DNA of 64,000 nucleotides from Sphaerisporangium flaviroseum (GCF_039537005.1 NZ_BAAAZR010000001.1:1116001-1180000); one strand, 5' to 3'; positions 39,734-48,875 are shown, numbered from the stretch's first letter. Program-made: numbers and translations. Notes: a model not told the origin generated them from the letters alone.

Positions 39734-42250
39734 ATGACAACCGCAGTACCCGCCGAGACGCGGGAGGCGGCACCCGAATCGGCCGCTCCGATGTCGCACC
39801 GAGAGATCCTGGAAGCGCTGTCGGGGCTGCTGCTCGGCATGTTCGTGGCCATCCTGTCATCGACCGTCGTGTCGAACGCCCTGCCCACGATCATCGCCGA
39901 CCTGCACGCGGATGAGACCACCTACACCTGGGTGATCACCGCCTCCCTGCTCGCCACCACGGTCTCCACCCCCATCTGGGGCAAGCTCGCCGACCTGATG
40001 AGCAAGAAGATCCTGGTACAGTCCGGCCTGGTCGTCTTCGTCATCGGTTCGGCCATCGCGGGTGTCTCGCAGAATCCCGGGATGCTCATCGGCGCCCGGG
40101 TGGTCCAGGGTCTCGGAGCCGGCGGCCTCACCGCCCTGGCTCAGGTGATCATGGCGGCGATCATCTCACCGCGTGAGCGCGGCCGGTACTCCGGCTATCT
40201 CGGCGCGGTCTTCGCCCTCGCCACCATCGGCGGCCCGCTCATCGGCGGCGTGATCGTGGACACCTCCTGGCTCGGCTGGCGCTGGTGCTTCTACGTGGGC
40301 GTGCCGTTCGCGCTCATCGCGCTGGTCGTCCTGCAGAAGACGCTCCACCTGCCCGTGTACAAGCGCGAGGTCAGGATCGACTGGTCCGGCGCGGTGCTGA
40401 TCAGCGCCGCGGTCTCCCTGCTCCTCGTGTGGGTCTCGTTCGCGGGGCACAAGTACGACTGGATCTCCTGGCAGACCGGTGCGATGGTGGGCGGCTCGAT
40501 CCTCCTGGCGCTGATCTTCGTGTTCGTGGAGTCGAAGGCCCGCGAGCCGATCGTCCCGCTGCGCCTGTTCCGCAACAGCGCGATCAGCCTGGCCGTGGTG
40601 TCCAGTCTGCTGGTCGGCGTGGCCATGTTCGGCGCGACGACCTTCCTCAGCCAGTACTTCCAGCTGGCACGCGGCGAGACGCCGACGATGGCGGGTGTCA
40701 TGACCCTGCCGATGATCTTCGGTCTGGCCCTGTCGTCCACGGTCGCCGGTCAGATCATCACCCGTACCGGGCGCTGGAAGATCTTCCTGGTCATCGGCGG
40801 CGTCTTCCTGACCGCCGGGTTCGGGCTCATGGGGTCGTTGCGCTACGACACCGACTACTGGCTGCTCGCCGTCTACATGTTCTTCATCGGCGTCGGCGTG
40901 GGCCTGACCATGCAGAACCTCGTCCTGTCCGTCCAGAACCAGGTCAGGCCAGAGGAGCTCGGCGCCGCCAGCTCGCTCGTGGCGTTCTTCCGTACGCTCG
41001 GCGGCGCCGTCGGCGTCGGGGCGCTCGGAGCCGTGCTCGGCCACCGGGTCATCCAGTACATGGAGGAGGGCCTGGCCAAGCTGGGGGTCACCAGCAGCTT
41101 GAGCGACGGTTCGGTTCCCCGGCTGTCCGATCTGCCCGCTCCCGTGCGGATCGTGGTCAAGGGCGCGTACGGGCACGGCGTCGGCGACCTGTTCCTGTAC
41201 GCGGCCCCGTTCGCGTTGCTGGCACTGATCACCATCCTGTTCATCAAGGAGATCCCGCTGCGCACGGCCAACGCCGAGCAGATGCGTGCGGGCTCGGACG
41301 GGCACGAGCCGGCGCGCAACGGCGTGGCGGCGCGGAACGGCGCCGGCCCCGGCCGGCATGTGCAGCAGGAGAACCAGGAGCTGGTGTCCGTGGGCGCCGA
41401 TGCCAGGGCCGCGTTCGACGGGTTCGTTCCCGCCCAGGCGGCGACCCGGCAGGCGGCGTACGCCCCGGCGCGGGACGCGGACGCGGACGCGGAGGGCGGC
41501 AGCGGGATCCGCGGGTTCATCCGCGCAGTCGACGGCTCTCCCATCGGCGAGGCGACCCTCACCCTGATCGACGTACGCGGCCACCAACTAGGGCGCGCGG
41601 TCACGCGGGCCGACGGCGGGTACAGCCTGTGGACGCCCGGTGGCGGCACGTACGTGCTGATCGCCTCCGCCGGCGACCACGAACCGCAGGTGGCGACCCT
41701 GGCCGTCGGTGACCGGCCGCTGGACTTCGATCTCGTGCTCGCGGGTTCCGGAAGGCTCGCCGGCACCGTGCGGGACGCGGAAGGCCGGCCGGTCATCCAG
41801 GCGATGGTCATCGTCACCGATGCGCGAGGCGAGGTCGTGACCACCGGCGTGACCGGCGCCGACGGCACGTTCGGCTTCGCGGGGGTCGTCGCGGGCGGCT
41901 ACACCCTCGCGGTGAGCGCGGCCGGGCACCGTCCGGCTGCCGTGCCCGTCGAGGTAGGAACCGGGCAGACCAGGCAGGATGTCGAGCTGCTGCCTGGAGT
42001 CCGGCTCAGGGGCACGGTCCGTGTCAGGGAGGGCGGCCCGCTCACCGATGCCCGCGTCACGCTGCTCGACGCCGCCGGCAACGTGGTCGGTTCCGCGACC
42101 ACCGGCGAGGACGGGGAGTACGCCTTCGCCGACCTGACAGGCGGCCGGTACACCGTCATCGCCACCGGGTACCCGCCCGTGGCGACCGCGCTCAACCTGA
42201 CCGGGCAGAGTGAGGACGCGCACGACCTGTGGCTCGGTCACTCGGAATGA
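39734..42250 (+). CDS. DHA2-type MFS transporter fused to three carboxypeptidase-regulatory-like domains
   Basis: 838 aa. Residues 20-515 form a 14-helix drug:H+ antiporter: motif A-like GKLADLMSKK, motif C-like LGAVFALATIGGPLIGG, PRERGRYSG. A linker of about 70 residues follows, then three repeats of about 85 residues (590-838), each with the GxVxDxxGxPxxxAxVxxxD...DGxYxFxxLxxGxYTVxAxGY pattern of CarboxypepD_reg beta-sandwich domains. In 14-helix transporters the C terminus should be cytoplasmic, unusual for these domains. ATG 39734 opens an operon with a YceI gene and a MarR gene. Cargo unknown; a hydrophobic compound is suggested by the YceI partner. Confidence 0.9.
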   Translation: MTTAVPAETREAAPESAAPMSHREILEALSGLLLGMFVAILSSTVVSNALPTIIADLHADETTYTWVITASLLATTVSTPIWGKLADLMSKKILVQSGLVVFVIGSAIAGVSQNPGMLIGARVVQGLGAGGLTALAQVIMAAIISPRERGRYSGYLGAVFALATIGGPLIGGVIVDTSWLGWRWCFYVGVPFALIALVVLQKTLHLPVYKREVRIDWSGAVLISAAVSLLLVWVSFAGHKYDWISWQTGAMVGGSILLALIFVFVESKAREPIVPLRLFRNSAISLAVVSSLLVGVAMFGATTFLSQYFQLARGETPTMAGVMTLPMIFGLALSSTVAGQIITRTGRWKIFLVIGGVFLTAGFGLMGSLRYDTDYWLLAVYMFFIGVGVGLTMQNLVLSVQNQVRPEELGAASSLVAFFRTLGGAVGVGALGAVLGHRVIQYMEEGLAKLGVTSSLSDGSVPRLSDLPAPVRIVVKGAYGHGVGDLFLYAAPFALLALITILFIKEIPLRTANAEQMRAGSDGHEPARNGVAARNGAGPGRHVQQENQELVSVGADARAAFDGFVPAQAATRQAAYAPARDADADAEGGSGIRGFIRAVDGSPIGEATLTLIDVRGHQLGRAVTRADGGYSLWTPGGGTYVLIASAGDHEPQVATLAVGDRPLDFDLVLAGSGRLAGTVRDAEGRPVIQAMVIVTDARGEVVTTGVTGADGTFGFAGVVAGGYTLAVSAAGHRPAAVPVEVGTGQTRQDVELLPGVRLRGTVRVREGGPLTDARVTLLDAAGNVVGSATTGEDGEYAFADLTGGRYTVIATGYPPVATALNLTGQSEDAHDLWLGHSE

Positions 42251-42275
42251 TCGAGAGCCAGGAAGCGGGAGCGGA

Positions 42276-43142
42276 ATGATGTACACCACCTCTCACGTCA
42301 CGGAGAGCGGCGCCCCGGCAGGCCGTCACGGACTGCGTGCCGTGGTGCGCACGAAGGATGGCTGGGCGGTGCGGCACGCGATCGTCACCGTGACCGACAT
42401 GGCCGGCAAACAGGTCGTACGGGCCGAGGCGGACGAGGACGGCTCGGTCCTGACGGCGCCACTGCGCCCGGGCGTCTACACGGTGGTGGTCACCGCGGTG
42501 GGGTACGCCCCCATCGCCTCGACCGCGATCGCCACCGCGTCCGGCGCCGCCGAGCTGGGCGTGCTCGTGCTCGCCCGGCAGGGCGGCGTCGAACTGCCGC
42601 CTCCAGGCGTGTGGACCATCGACCCCGCCCATTCGAAGGTGGCCGCGACCGCGCAGCATCTCGGGCTGTCCAGCGTGCAGGGCCGGTTCTCCCGGTTCGC
42701 CGGGCGCATCGACATCGGCGCGACCGCGGAGGCGTCCTCGGTCGTGGCCGAGATCGACGCGGCGTCGATCGACACCGGCAACGGGACGCGCGACGATCAC
42801 CTGCGTTCGGCCGATTTCCTGGATGTGGGATCACACCCGGTCATCTCCTACCGGAGCACCGGGCTGTCGGTCACGGGCCCGGATCGGTGGACGGTGCACG
42901 GCACGCTGACGATGGCGGGAATCGCCCGTCCGGTGGACCTGGAGCTTTCCTACCTGGGCACCTCTCCTGACCCGTGGGGCGGCCTTCGGGCGGCGTTCCA
43001 CGCGGTGACGGAGCTGCGCCGGGAGGACTTCGCGATGAACTACAACCAGGTGGTGCAGGCGGGGATCTCGCTCATCGGTGCGACGCTGAAGGTGGAGCTG
43101 GACATTCAGGCCGCGCTTGGGGAACCTTCGTCCCAGACCTGA
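42276..43142 (+). CDS. YceI-family lipid-binding protein with N-terminal CarboxypepD-type domain
   Basis: 288 aa. Residues 15-100 are one more copy of the beta-sandwich domain found in the transporter (VVRTKDGWAVRHAIVTVTD ... VYTVVVTAVGYAPIAS). Residues 105-285 are a YceI lipocalin-like barrel (GVWTIDPAHSKVAATAQHLG, VRDDHLRSADFLDVGSHP-type loop, LRREDFAMNYN), known to bind polyisoprenoids. No signal peptide is seen. ATG 42276 (of two in tandem) follows GGGAGCGGA. It starts 25 bp after the transporter gene, and the shared domain suggests the two proteins work together. Confidence 0.88.
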   Translation: MMYTTSHVTESGAPAGRHGLRAVVRTKDGWAVRHAIVTVTDMAGKQVVRAEADEDGSVLTAPLRPGVYTVVVTAVGYAPIASTAIATASGAAELGVLVLARQGGVELPPPGVWTIDPAHSKVAATAQHLGLSSVQGRFSRFAGRIDIGATAEASSVVAEIDAASIDTGNGTRDDHLRSADFLDVGSHPVISYRSTGLSVTGPDRWTVHGTLTMAGIARPVDLELSYLGTSPDPWGGLRAAFHAVTELRREDFAMNYNQVVQAGISLIGATLKVELDIQAALGEPSSQT

Positions 43143-43222
43143 TCGTTCTGGCTACGGTCAGGGCCCGGTCGCAGGGCGCGGGCGCCTGACACGAAAGACT
43201 GCGGGAAGGAGGAGGCGGCACG

Positions 43223-43732
43223 ATGACCGAGGCACAGGCGGCCCCACCGGTCGGCGAGCCGGTGTCCGTACCCGCGGAGGAGTACGAGGCGTACTGCGCG
43301 GTCGAGCACCAGCTCGGCGTCCTCTTCCGGCGCTCTCGCGCGCTGTCGGCGGAGATGGGGCGTGAGGTGCACCCCGAGCTCGAGCCGGGCGCGTACGGCC
43401 TCCTGGTGCGCATAGGGGAGGCCGCTCCGGCGCGCTCCAGTGACCTGGCGGCCTACTTCGGCGTCGGCAAGGCGACGATCAGCCGCCAGCTCAAGGTGCT
43501 GGAGGAGCTGGGCCTGATCGGGCGCGAGCCCGACCCGCTGGACGGCCGCGCGCACCGGCTCGCCCTCACCGAGGAGGGGCGCCTGAGGCTCCAGCGCGCG
43601 CGCTCGGCCCGTCAGAAGCGCTTCTACGCGCTGCTCGGCACCTGGCCGGAGGAGGACGTGCGGCTGCTGGCGCAGATGCTCGCGCGTTTCAACGCTCTGG
43701 CCGACACCATGGGGGACGTTCACCAGACCTGA
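43223..43732 (+). CDS. MarR family transcriptional regulator of the transporter operon
   Basis: 169 aa. Winged helix about residues 60-130 (RSSDLAAYFGVGKATISRQL, wing EPDPLDGRAHRLALTEEG). Strong ribosome site GGAAGGAGGAGG before ATG 43223. It lies 80 bp after the YceI gene on the same strand, so it probably belongs to the operon and acts on the twin TTGCCTCAGGCAA palindromes ahead of the transporter. The ligand is likely a compound exported by the pump. Confidence 0.9.
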   Translation: MTEAQAAPPVGEPVSVPAEEYEAYCAVEHQLGVLFRRSRALSAEMGREVHPELEPGAYGLLVRIGEAAPARSSDLAAYFGVGKATISRQLKVLEELGLIGREPDPLDGRAHRLALTEEGRLRLQRARSARQKRFYALLGTWPEEDVRLLAQMLARFNALADTMGDVHQT

Positions 43733-43919
43733 TCACCGGCCCGGCCGGCAAGGAAATCCATGCGCGCTCCGCGGGACGCGGGCCGCGAGGTGGTGTGCCG
43801 TGGTAGGCAGAAGGGGGTCATGGGACGCGCAGGTGTTCGTCACGGGAGGGGAAACCGGGGGCGCCGAGATGCGTGTCATTTCCAGAAACCGCTGATGTTT
43901 CGGAATACTCTGTGCGGCT

Positions 43920-44138
43920 ATGGAGACGCGCTGGGTCGGGCCCGATGGCTACGAGATCACAGCCGCGACGCGCGGTGACCGCCAGGTCCTCCGCCTCCGG
44001 CGGCATGGCGAGCATGTGGCCGACTGCTTCTCGATCGAGGAGCTTCGCCGGTACGTCGACCTCGCCGACCTCTGCGAAGTGATCTCTCTCCCGTTCGGCG
44101 GCCGCTCCTCTCGCGGGCGGCAGGAGGCGCTCCGGTAG
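43920..44138 (+). CDS. Small conserved-type hypothetical protein
   Basis: 72 aa (METRWVGPDGYEITAATRGD ... EELRRYVDLADLCEV). Composition and length resemble a small protein I recall as common in Streptosporangiaceae, but no function is known. Start ATG 43920 lacks a clear ribosome site and may be leaderless or extend upstream. Third-position GC is coding-like. Confidence 0.55.
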   Translation: METRWVGPDGYEITAATRGDRQVLRLRRHGEHVADCFSIEELRRYVDLADLCEVISLPFGGRSSRGRQEALR

Positions 44139-44363
44139 ATCGGCCGCGGAGCCGATGAGGGCGCCCGCACGTCTGGATGGATCAGTGTGGGGCCGTCTGC
44201 CTGCGGCTGCGCGGTTCGTCGCGGACGGGCGACCTGGGACGGCGCGATGGGTGCCCAGGCCGCTGTTCCGGGATGGGTGTTCTGATTCGCATCGGCCGCG
44301 GGGTCCGTGTATGGTTACACCTGTCCGCAGCGCGGCGCGGTAACGCGAACGCAGGCGAGACCG

Positions 44364-44436
44364 GCCCCTTTAGCTCAGTCGGCAGAGCGTCTCCATGGTA
44401 AGGAGAAGGTCTACGGTTCGATTCCGTAAAGGGGCT
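44364..44436 (+). tRNA. tRNA-Thr (GGT)
   Basis: 73 nt. Acceptor GCCCCTT/AAGGGGC, D arm GCTCAGTCGGCAGAGC, anticodon stem TCTCC/GGAGA with loop ATGGTAA (GGT), T arm TACGG-TTCGATT-CCGTA. Discriminator T. All stems close. Confidence 0.96.
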
Positions 44437-44652
44437 CGACAGCGTAAATGCCCTTTCCGGATTCTCGGGTGGGGCTTTTCGCTTGTGGGCATCCGACCGT
44501 GCTCACTGGTCGGCCTGGAATAGGGGAAGTGCAGGGGTCCGGCGATCAGGCATACTGGGAGCACCTAGCCCTGATCGGGCACGCGAATGCGCGTGCGCGA
44601 TCGTCGTACAGGTCGGGTATCCTTTCGAGGCCGGTTGAGTTCGCCGGCCTGA

Positions 44653-44726
44653 GGCGGAGTAGCTCAGTCAGGCAGAGCAAGCGGCTCATAATCGCTGTGT
44701 CGCCGGTTCAAGTCCGGCCTCCGCTA
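44653..44726 (+). tRNA. tRNA-Met (CAT)
   Basis: 74 nt. Acceptor GGCGGAG/CTCCGCT with a terminal G-T, anticodon loop CTCATAA (CAT), T arm GCCGG-TTCAAGT-CCGGC. The anticodon stem lacks the three G-C pairs of initiators, so it is an elongator. A TATCCT about 30 nt upstream could be the -10 box. Confidence 0.93.
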
Positions 44727-44806
44727 CTACCCTGCCGGGTCTTCCTGTAATGGGATGGCCGGGTTCGGGTTGTCCATGTGTCCCAAACGTAGAAAGGCAC
44801 TCCCAC

Positions 44807-44971
44807 GTGGCTGCCACCGACGTTAGGCCAAAGATCACGCTGGCCTGCCAGGAGTGCAAGCACCGCAACTACATCACGCGGAAGAACCGGCGTAACGACC
44901 CGGACCGGCTTGAGCTGAAGAAGTACTGCCCCAACTGCAAGTGCCACCGCCCGCACCGCGAGACGCGCTAG
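44807..44971 (+). CDS. rpmG: 50S ribosomal protein L33 (zinc-binding form)
   Basis: 54 aa. The sequence AATDVRPKITLACQECKHRN ... KKYCPNCKCHRPHRETR is L33 with two CxxC pairs (CQEC, CPNC), the zinc-containing (C+) type. GTG 44807 begins the conserved sequence, with AGAAAGG upstream. It follows tRNA-Met by 80 bp, and the hadA/hadB-like genes come next, an order familiar from other actinomycetes. Confidence 0.96.
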   Translation: MAATDVRPKITLACQECKHRNYITRKNRRNDPDRLELKKYCPNCKCHRPHRETR

Positions 44972-45405
44972 GAACGTACTGACGGCGGTCGATCGATGGG
45001 GCGGATCATCGCCACACCGTGAGACGCGCAGCAGGACGTATCGATCGTCGCGTCGACCAGGCTGGGTGAGCGTCGTCGTAGCAGGCGTGAGCAGCGTTGC
45101 GGTCGTTCCGTCGACCGCGCTCGCCGGGCGGGCGTCGTGTCCTCTCCCAGGGCATGGCCGTTTCACGGACCGGCCGCGTGCCGCATGTGGCTCTCGCGCA
45201 TCCATGGCCCCGAACCACGGGCCGATCGCGGGGCGCGTGCCGGAGGGCAGGCGATCCCGGTCCGCCGGGCACCTTCAGCGACACTCGGCATGATCGCGCG
45301 ACCGGCGTTCTCCCTAGGGGACGCCGGTTTGTCGCGTTCAGGGCTGTCGGCAGTTCTGTTACCGTCGGCGTCGTCAGCTCTGTGTTGCGAAAGGGCATCG
45401 GCACG
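44972..45405. other. 434-bp intergenic region
   Basis: Separates rpmG from the hadA-like gene. No frame on either strand has coding character. It probably carries the promoter for the had/murB genes; a TGTTAC at about 45357 is a weak -10 candidate. Confidence 0.5.
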
Positions 45406-45855
45406 ATGGCTTTGAACCGTGATTTCGTCGGACGGACCTACCCGGCGTCCACCTCCTACGAGGTATGCCGCGTAAAGATCAAAGAGTTCGCCGCCGCGAT
45501 CGGCGACCACAATCCGATCTACCGTGACCCCGAAGCCGCCAGGGCGGCGGGTCACCCTGATGTCGTCGCCCCGCCGACCTTCCCCATCGTGTTCAGCCTC
45601 TCAGGCGCCGGCGAGGCGCTCGCCGACCCCGACCTCGGACTGAACTTCGCCATGGTCGTCCACGGTGAGCAGCGCTTCGAGTTCGCCCGCCCGATCTACG
45701 CCGGCGACGAGCTGGTGTGCAGCTCGACCATCAGCGAGATCCGCAGCGTCGGCCGCAACGAGCTGCTGACGGTCACCAGCGAGGTGACCACCGTGCAAGG
45801 CGAGCCGGTCTGCACGACCTACAACACCATCATCGAGCGCGGAGGGGCGGCGTAA
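45406..45855 (+). CDS. HadA-like MaoC-fold dehydratase subunit
   Basis: 149-aa hot-dog protein (DFVGRTYPASTSYEVCRVKI ... GDHNPIYRDPEAARAAGHPD). The hydratase motif has Tyr where the catalytic His would be (NPIY instead of NPIH), as in the non-catalytic HadA/HadC partner of mycobacterial 3-hydroxyacyl-ACP dehydratase. It should pair with the next gene product in type II fatty acid synthesis. ATG 45406 is used; GAAAGGG lies 9 nt upstream. Three bases separate it from the hadB-like gene. Confidence 0.88.
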   Translation: MALNRDFVGRTYPASTSYEVCRVKIKEFAAAIGDHNPIYRDPEAARAAGHPDVVAPPTFPIVFSLSGAGEALADPDLGLNFAMVVHGEQRFEFARPIYAGDELVCSSTISEIRSVGRNELLTVTSEVTTVQGEPVCTTYNTIIERGGAA

Positions 45856-45858
45856 CCC

Positions 45859-46287
45859 ATGACCGCGATCGTGAAGTACGACGAGATCGAAGTGGGCCAG
45901 GAGATCCCGGCCGCCGACTACTCCGTCCACCGCGTCAACCTGGTGATGTACGCAGGAGCCTCGGGCGACTTCAACCCGATCCACTGGAACGAGCGGTACG
46001 CCAAGGCGGTCGGCCTGCCGGACGTGATCGCGCACGGCATGTTCACCATGGCCGAGGCCGGCCGGTTCATCACCGACTGGACGGGCGACCCCGGGGCCAT
46101 CGTCGACTACGGCGTCCGGTTCTCGTCCATGGTGGTCGTCCCGGACAACGACGAGGGCGCCGTGATCACGGTGAGCGGGGTCGTCGAGGCCAAGCTCGAC
46201 GACAACCAGGTGGTCGTCGCGCTGACGGCGAAGTCGGGTGACTCCCGGGTGCTCTCCAAGGCCCGCGCGACGGTCCGGCTCGCCTGA
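45859..46287 (+). CDS. HadB-like MaoC-fold dehydratase, catalytic subunit
   Basis: 142 aa. It contains the complete R-hydratase motif (SGDFNPIHWNERYAKAVGLP, then VIAHGM), with catalytic Asp and His. Together with the upstream protein it forms a heterodimeric (3R)-hydroxyacyl-thioester dehydratase. ATG 45859 begins 3 bp after the hadA-like stop, so they are co-translated. Chain-length specificity cannot be read here; mycolic acids are not expected in this group. Confidence 0.9.
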   Translation: MTAIVKYDEIEVGQEIPAADYSVHRVNLVMYAGASGDFNPIHWNERYAKAVGLPDVIAHGMFTMAEAGRFITDWTGDPGAIVDYGVRFSSMVVVPDNDEGAVITVSGVVEAKLDDNQVVVALTAKSGDSRVLSKARATVRLA

Positions 46288-46345
46288 GGCGACCCGGCCG
46301 GCCCGCGGCCTGAATGCTTCCGTGCGAGATGGGTACTGGGCTTGC

Positions 46346-47599
46346 GTGAATCAGGCACCGAAGCACGTATATGTACTCGCTGAACAGCGGGCGAAGGCCA
46401 GGTCGGAGCAGGACTTCGCGATGGCGGACGATCTCCGTGACCAGATCGAGGACGCGGGCTGGGTGGTCAGGGACGCCGGCGAGGGCTTCGAGCTGACCCC
46501 CAAGCCGTCCTTCACGGTCTATCCCACGGTGGCGTCGGTTCCCGTGCCGTCCGCCCGGACGCGTGAGGGCACGACAGGCGGTCCCGCGGCCGTCCCGACC
46601 GGTGACGCCGGACCTGGGGGCGGCGGCGCGTCCACGGGCGACGCCGGCAGGCGGGATGACGAGGGCGGCGGCCGCGACGGCAAGGGCCTGCCGGCGGCCT
46701 CGTTCGAGGCCAGCCACCCCGGCGGCCGGCAGGCCGTGGTGGGCGACGCGGCCAGGCCCCCCGGCGTGGACGACGGCACGGCGGAGGAGACCGGTGTCGA
46801 CAGCATGGTCGCCTCGCAGGTGCTGTGGGACTCCTCCCTCGCCACCTCCAGGATGGACGAGGGGCTGAGCGTCGCCACGACCGTTGAGGACCATGACAAG
46901 GCGCCGCCCACGGTGGCGACGGTGGCACTGATCGTCGACGGCCACCCCTCCGACCTGCGAAAGTGCGTGGACGCTCTGATCGCCCACAGCGACGCGAAGA
47001 TCCTCGCGCTCGATCTGGGGAACGTCGACGGAGCGGGGACGGCCCTGAACGAACTGGTCGAGCGGCATCCCGACCGCATCAAGGCCTGGCACGTCGCCGA
47101 GACCCCGCACTGGCGGGGTGGCTCGGCCGGCTGGGGCGCGAGCCGCAACAAGCTTCTCGAGCTGGACACCGGTGACGTCCACGTGGCGATGGAGACCTCG
47201 ACCATCCTGGACGGTGACGCGATCACCCCGCTGGTGTCCGCCGTCACCGGCGATGTGGTGGCCGCGGGATGGAAGGGCGTCGATCCCGATGATGGTGGCC
47301 GCGACTGGCACGAGGCCGGGCCGGGTGAGGTGAGAGGCCTGCTCGGCTACCTCCTCGCGGTCCGCCGCGACAAGGCGCTGTCGGTGGGCGGTTTCCCCGA
47401 GAAGGCGCGCTACTACCGCAACGCCGACCTGGAGTTCTCGCTCACGCTGCCCGGCAAGATGGTGGTGCCCGAGAAGGACCTGCCCGTCCACCAGGAGCGG
47501 CACCGGGGCTATCACGATGTCGACGAGGAGTACCGCGACCGTGAGTCGCGCCGGACCTACGAGCGCGTCATGGAGCGGCTGCGCTCGACCGGCCGATGA
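46346..47599 (+). CDS. Glycosyltransferase-like protein with CysRS-tail-like N terminus
   Basis: 417 aa from GTG 46346. Residues 1-55 (PKHVYVLAEQRAKARSEQDF AMADDLRDQI-type helices) look like the C-terminal helical tail of cysteinyl-tRNA synthetase. A Gly/Asp-rich linker follows (about 70-185), then a GT-A-like domain (about 190-400: TVALIVDGHPSDLRKCVDAL ... GWGASRNKLLELDTGDVHVA ... YRNADLEFSLTLP). The usual DxD is not obvious, so activity is uncertain. It lies between the had genes and murB, which suggests an envelope role. Confidence 0.65.
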   Translation: MNQAPKHVYVLAEQRAKARSEQDFAMADDLRDQIEDAGWVVRDAGEGFELTPKPSFTVYPTVASVPVPSARTREGTTGGPAAVPTGDAGPGGGGASTGDAGRRDDEGGGRDGKGLPAASFEASHPGGRQAVVGDAARPPGVDDGTAEETGVDSMVASQVLWDSSLATSRMDEGLSVATTVEDHDKAPPTVATVALIVDGHPSDLRKCVDALIAHSDAKILALDLGNVDGAGTALNELVERHPDRIKAWHVAETPHWRGGSAGWGASRNKLLELDTGDVHVAMETSTILDGDAITPLVSAVTGDVVAAGWKGVDPDDGGRDWHEAGPGEVRGLLGYLLAVRRDKALSVGGFPEKARYYRNADLEFSLTLPGKMVVPEKDLPVHQERHRGYHDVDEEYRDRESRRTYERVMERLRSTGR

Positions 47600-47700
47600 C
47601 CGTCGGTGCGGGCGAGGGGCCGACGCCCGACCGCTGACCCGCAGGGGGTGTTCCGTACCTCCGAGGCGGAGCCCCGCCGGTCGGGCGGTCTAGGCTGAGG

Positions 47701-47727
47701 GCCGGCGCGCGGCCTTCGCGCGCCGGC
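47701..47727 (+). terminator. Strong hairpin before murB
   Basis: GCCGGCGCGC / GCGCGCCGGC, a perfect 10-bp stem with a 7-nt loop (GGCCTTC), followed by TCTTC. It ends 23 bp before the murB ATG, so it could be a terminator of the upstream unit or an attenuator in the murB leader. Confidence 0.6.
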
Positions 47728-47750
47728 TCTTCACGTGCTGGGGAAGGTGC

Positions 47751-48875
47751 ATGGCTGACCGTGTGGCAGGTGTGCGGCTCGCGCCGTACACCACGTTGAG
47801 AGTGGGCGGGGCGGCCCGTGCCTTCGTGGAGGCCCGTTCGGGCGAGGAGCTCGTGGAGCTGGTGGCCCAGGCCGACAGCGCCGGCGAGCCCGTGCTCGTC
47901 CTCGGCGGCGGGAGCAACCTGGTCGTCTCCGACGAGGGCTTCGACGGCCTGGTGATCCGGGTCTCCTCGCGTGGAGTGGACGTCCGGGACGACGGAGACC
48001 ATGTGGTGGTGACCGCCGAGGCCGGGGAGGACTGGGACGCTCTGGTGGCCCGGGCCGTGGCCGAGGGCTGGTCGGGGGTCGAGTGCCTGTCCGGCATCCC
48101 CGGGCTGGTCGGGTCGACCCCGATCCAGAACGTCGGCGCGTACGGGCAGGACGTCTCGCAGACGGTCGCCGGCGTCCGTGTGTATGACCGGCGGGCGCGT
48201 GAGGTGCTCGATCTCGACGCGGGACAGTGCGGCTTCGCCTACCGGCACAGTTCCTTCAAAGCGGATCTCGCCAGGTTTGTGGTGGTGTCCGTGACCTACT
48301 CGCTGGAGAAGTCCGATAAGTCGGGACTTGTCGCGTACAAGGAGCTGGCCACCAAGCTCGGCGTGGAGATCGGTGACCGGGTGGCCCTGCACGAGGCCCG
48401 TACGGCCGTGCTGGAGCTGCGCCGCGGCAAGGGCATGGTCCTCGACGCCGCCGACCCCGACACCTGCAGCGCGGGGTCGTTCTTCACCAACCCCATCCTG
48501 GACGGGCCGGAGGCCGCCGAGCTGGAGCGCCGGGCGCCGGGCTTCCCCCGCTGGGACATGCCCGGGGGCGCGGTGAAGGTGCCGGCCGCTTGGCTGATCG
48601 AGCACGCGGGCTTTCCGAAGGGCTACCGGCGGGGGCCTGCGCGCATCTCCACCAAGCACACGCTCGCCCTGACCAACCCCGGCGGCCTCCACCTCACCGG
48701 CTTCCCCACCGACCCCGAGGGGATGGGACCGGACCGCGCCGATCATTCCAGCACCGACGGGGCGGCCACCGCGGCCGATCTGCTGGCGCTGGCCAGAGAG
48801 GTCAAGGAGGGCGTCGAGGCCAAGTTCGGCGTCACCTTGGTGAACGAGCCCGTGCTGGTGGGCCTCAGCCTGTGA
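47751..48875 (+). CDS. murB: UDP-N-acetylenolpyruvoylglucosamine reductase
   Basis: 374 aa, FAD-dependent reductase of peptidoglycan precursor synthesis, forming UDP-MurNAc in the cytoplasm. FAD-binding segments TTLRVGGAARAFVEA and VLGGGSNLVVSDEGFDG, GIPGLVGSTPIQNVGAYGQD, the catalytic Ser in CSAGSFFTNPI and the final Glu in LVNEPVLVG are visible. Type I architecture. ATG 47751 has GGGGAAGG upstream. Confidence 0.96.
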   Translation: MADRVAGVRLAPYTTLRVGGAARAFVEARSGEELVELVAQADSAGEPVLVLGGGSNLVVSDEGFDGLVIRVSSRGVDVRDDGDHVVVTAEAGEDWDALVARAVAEGWSGVECLSGIPGLVGSTPIQNVGAYGQDVSQTVAGVRVYDRRAREVLDLDAGQCGFAYRHSSFKADLARFVVVSVTYSLEKSDKSGLVAYKELATKLGVEIGDRVALHEARTAVLELRRGKGMVLDAADPDTCSAGSFFTNPILDGPEAAELERRAPGFPRWDMPGGAVKVPAAWLIEHAGFPKGYRRGPARISTKHTLALTNPGGLHLTGFPTDPEGMGPDRADHSSTDGAATAADLLALAREVKEGVEAKFGVTLVNEPVLVGLSL

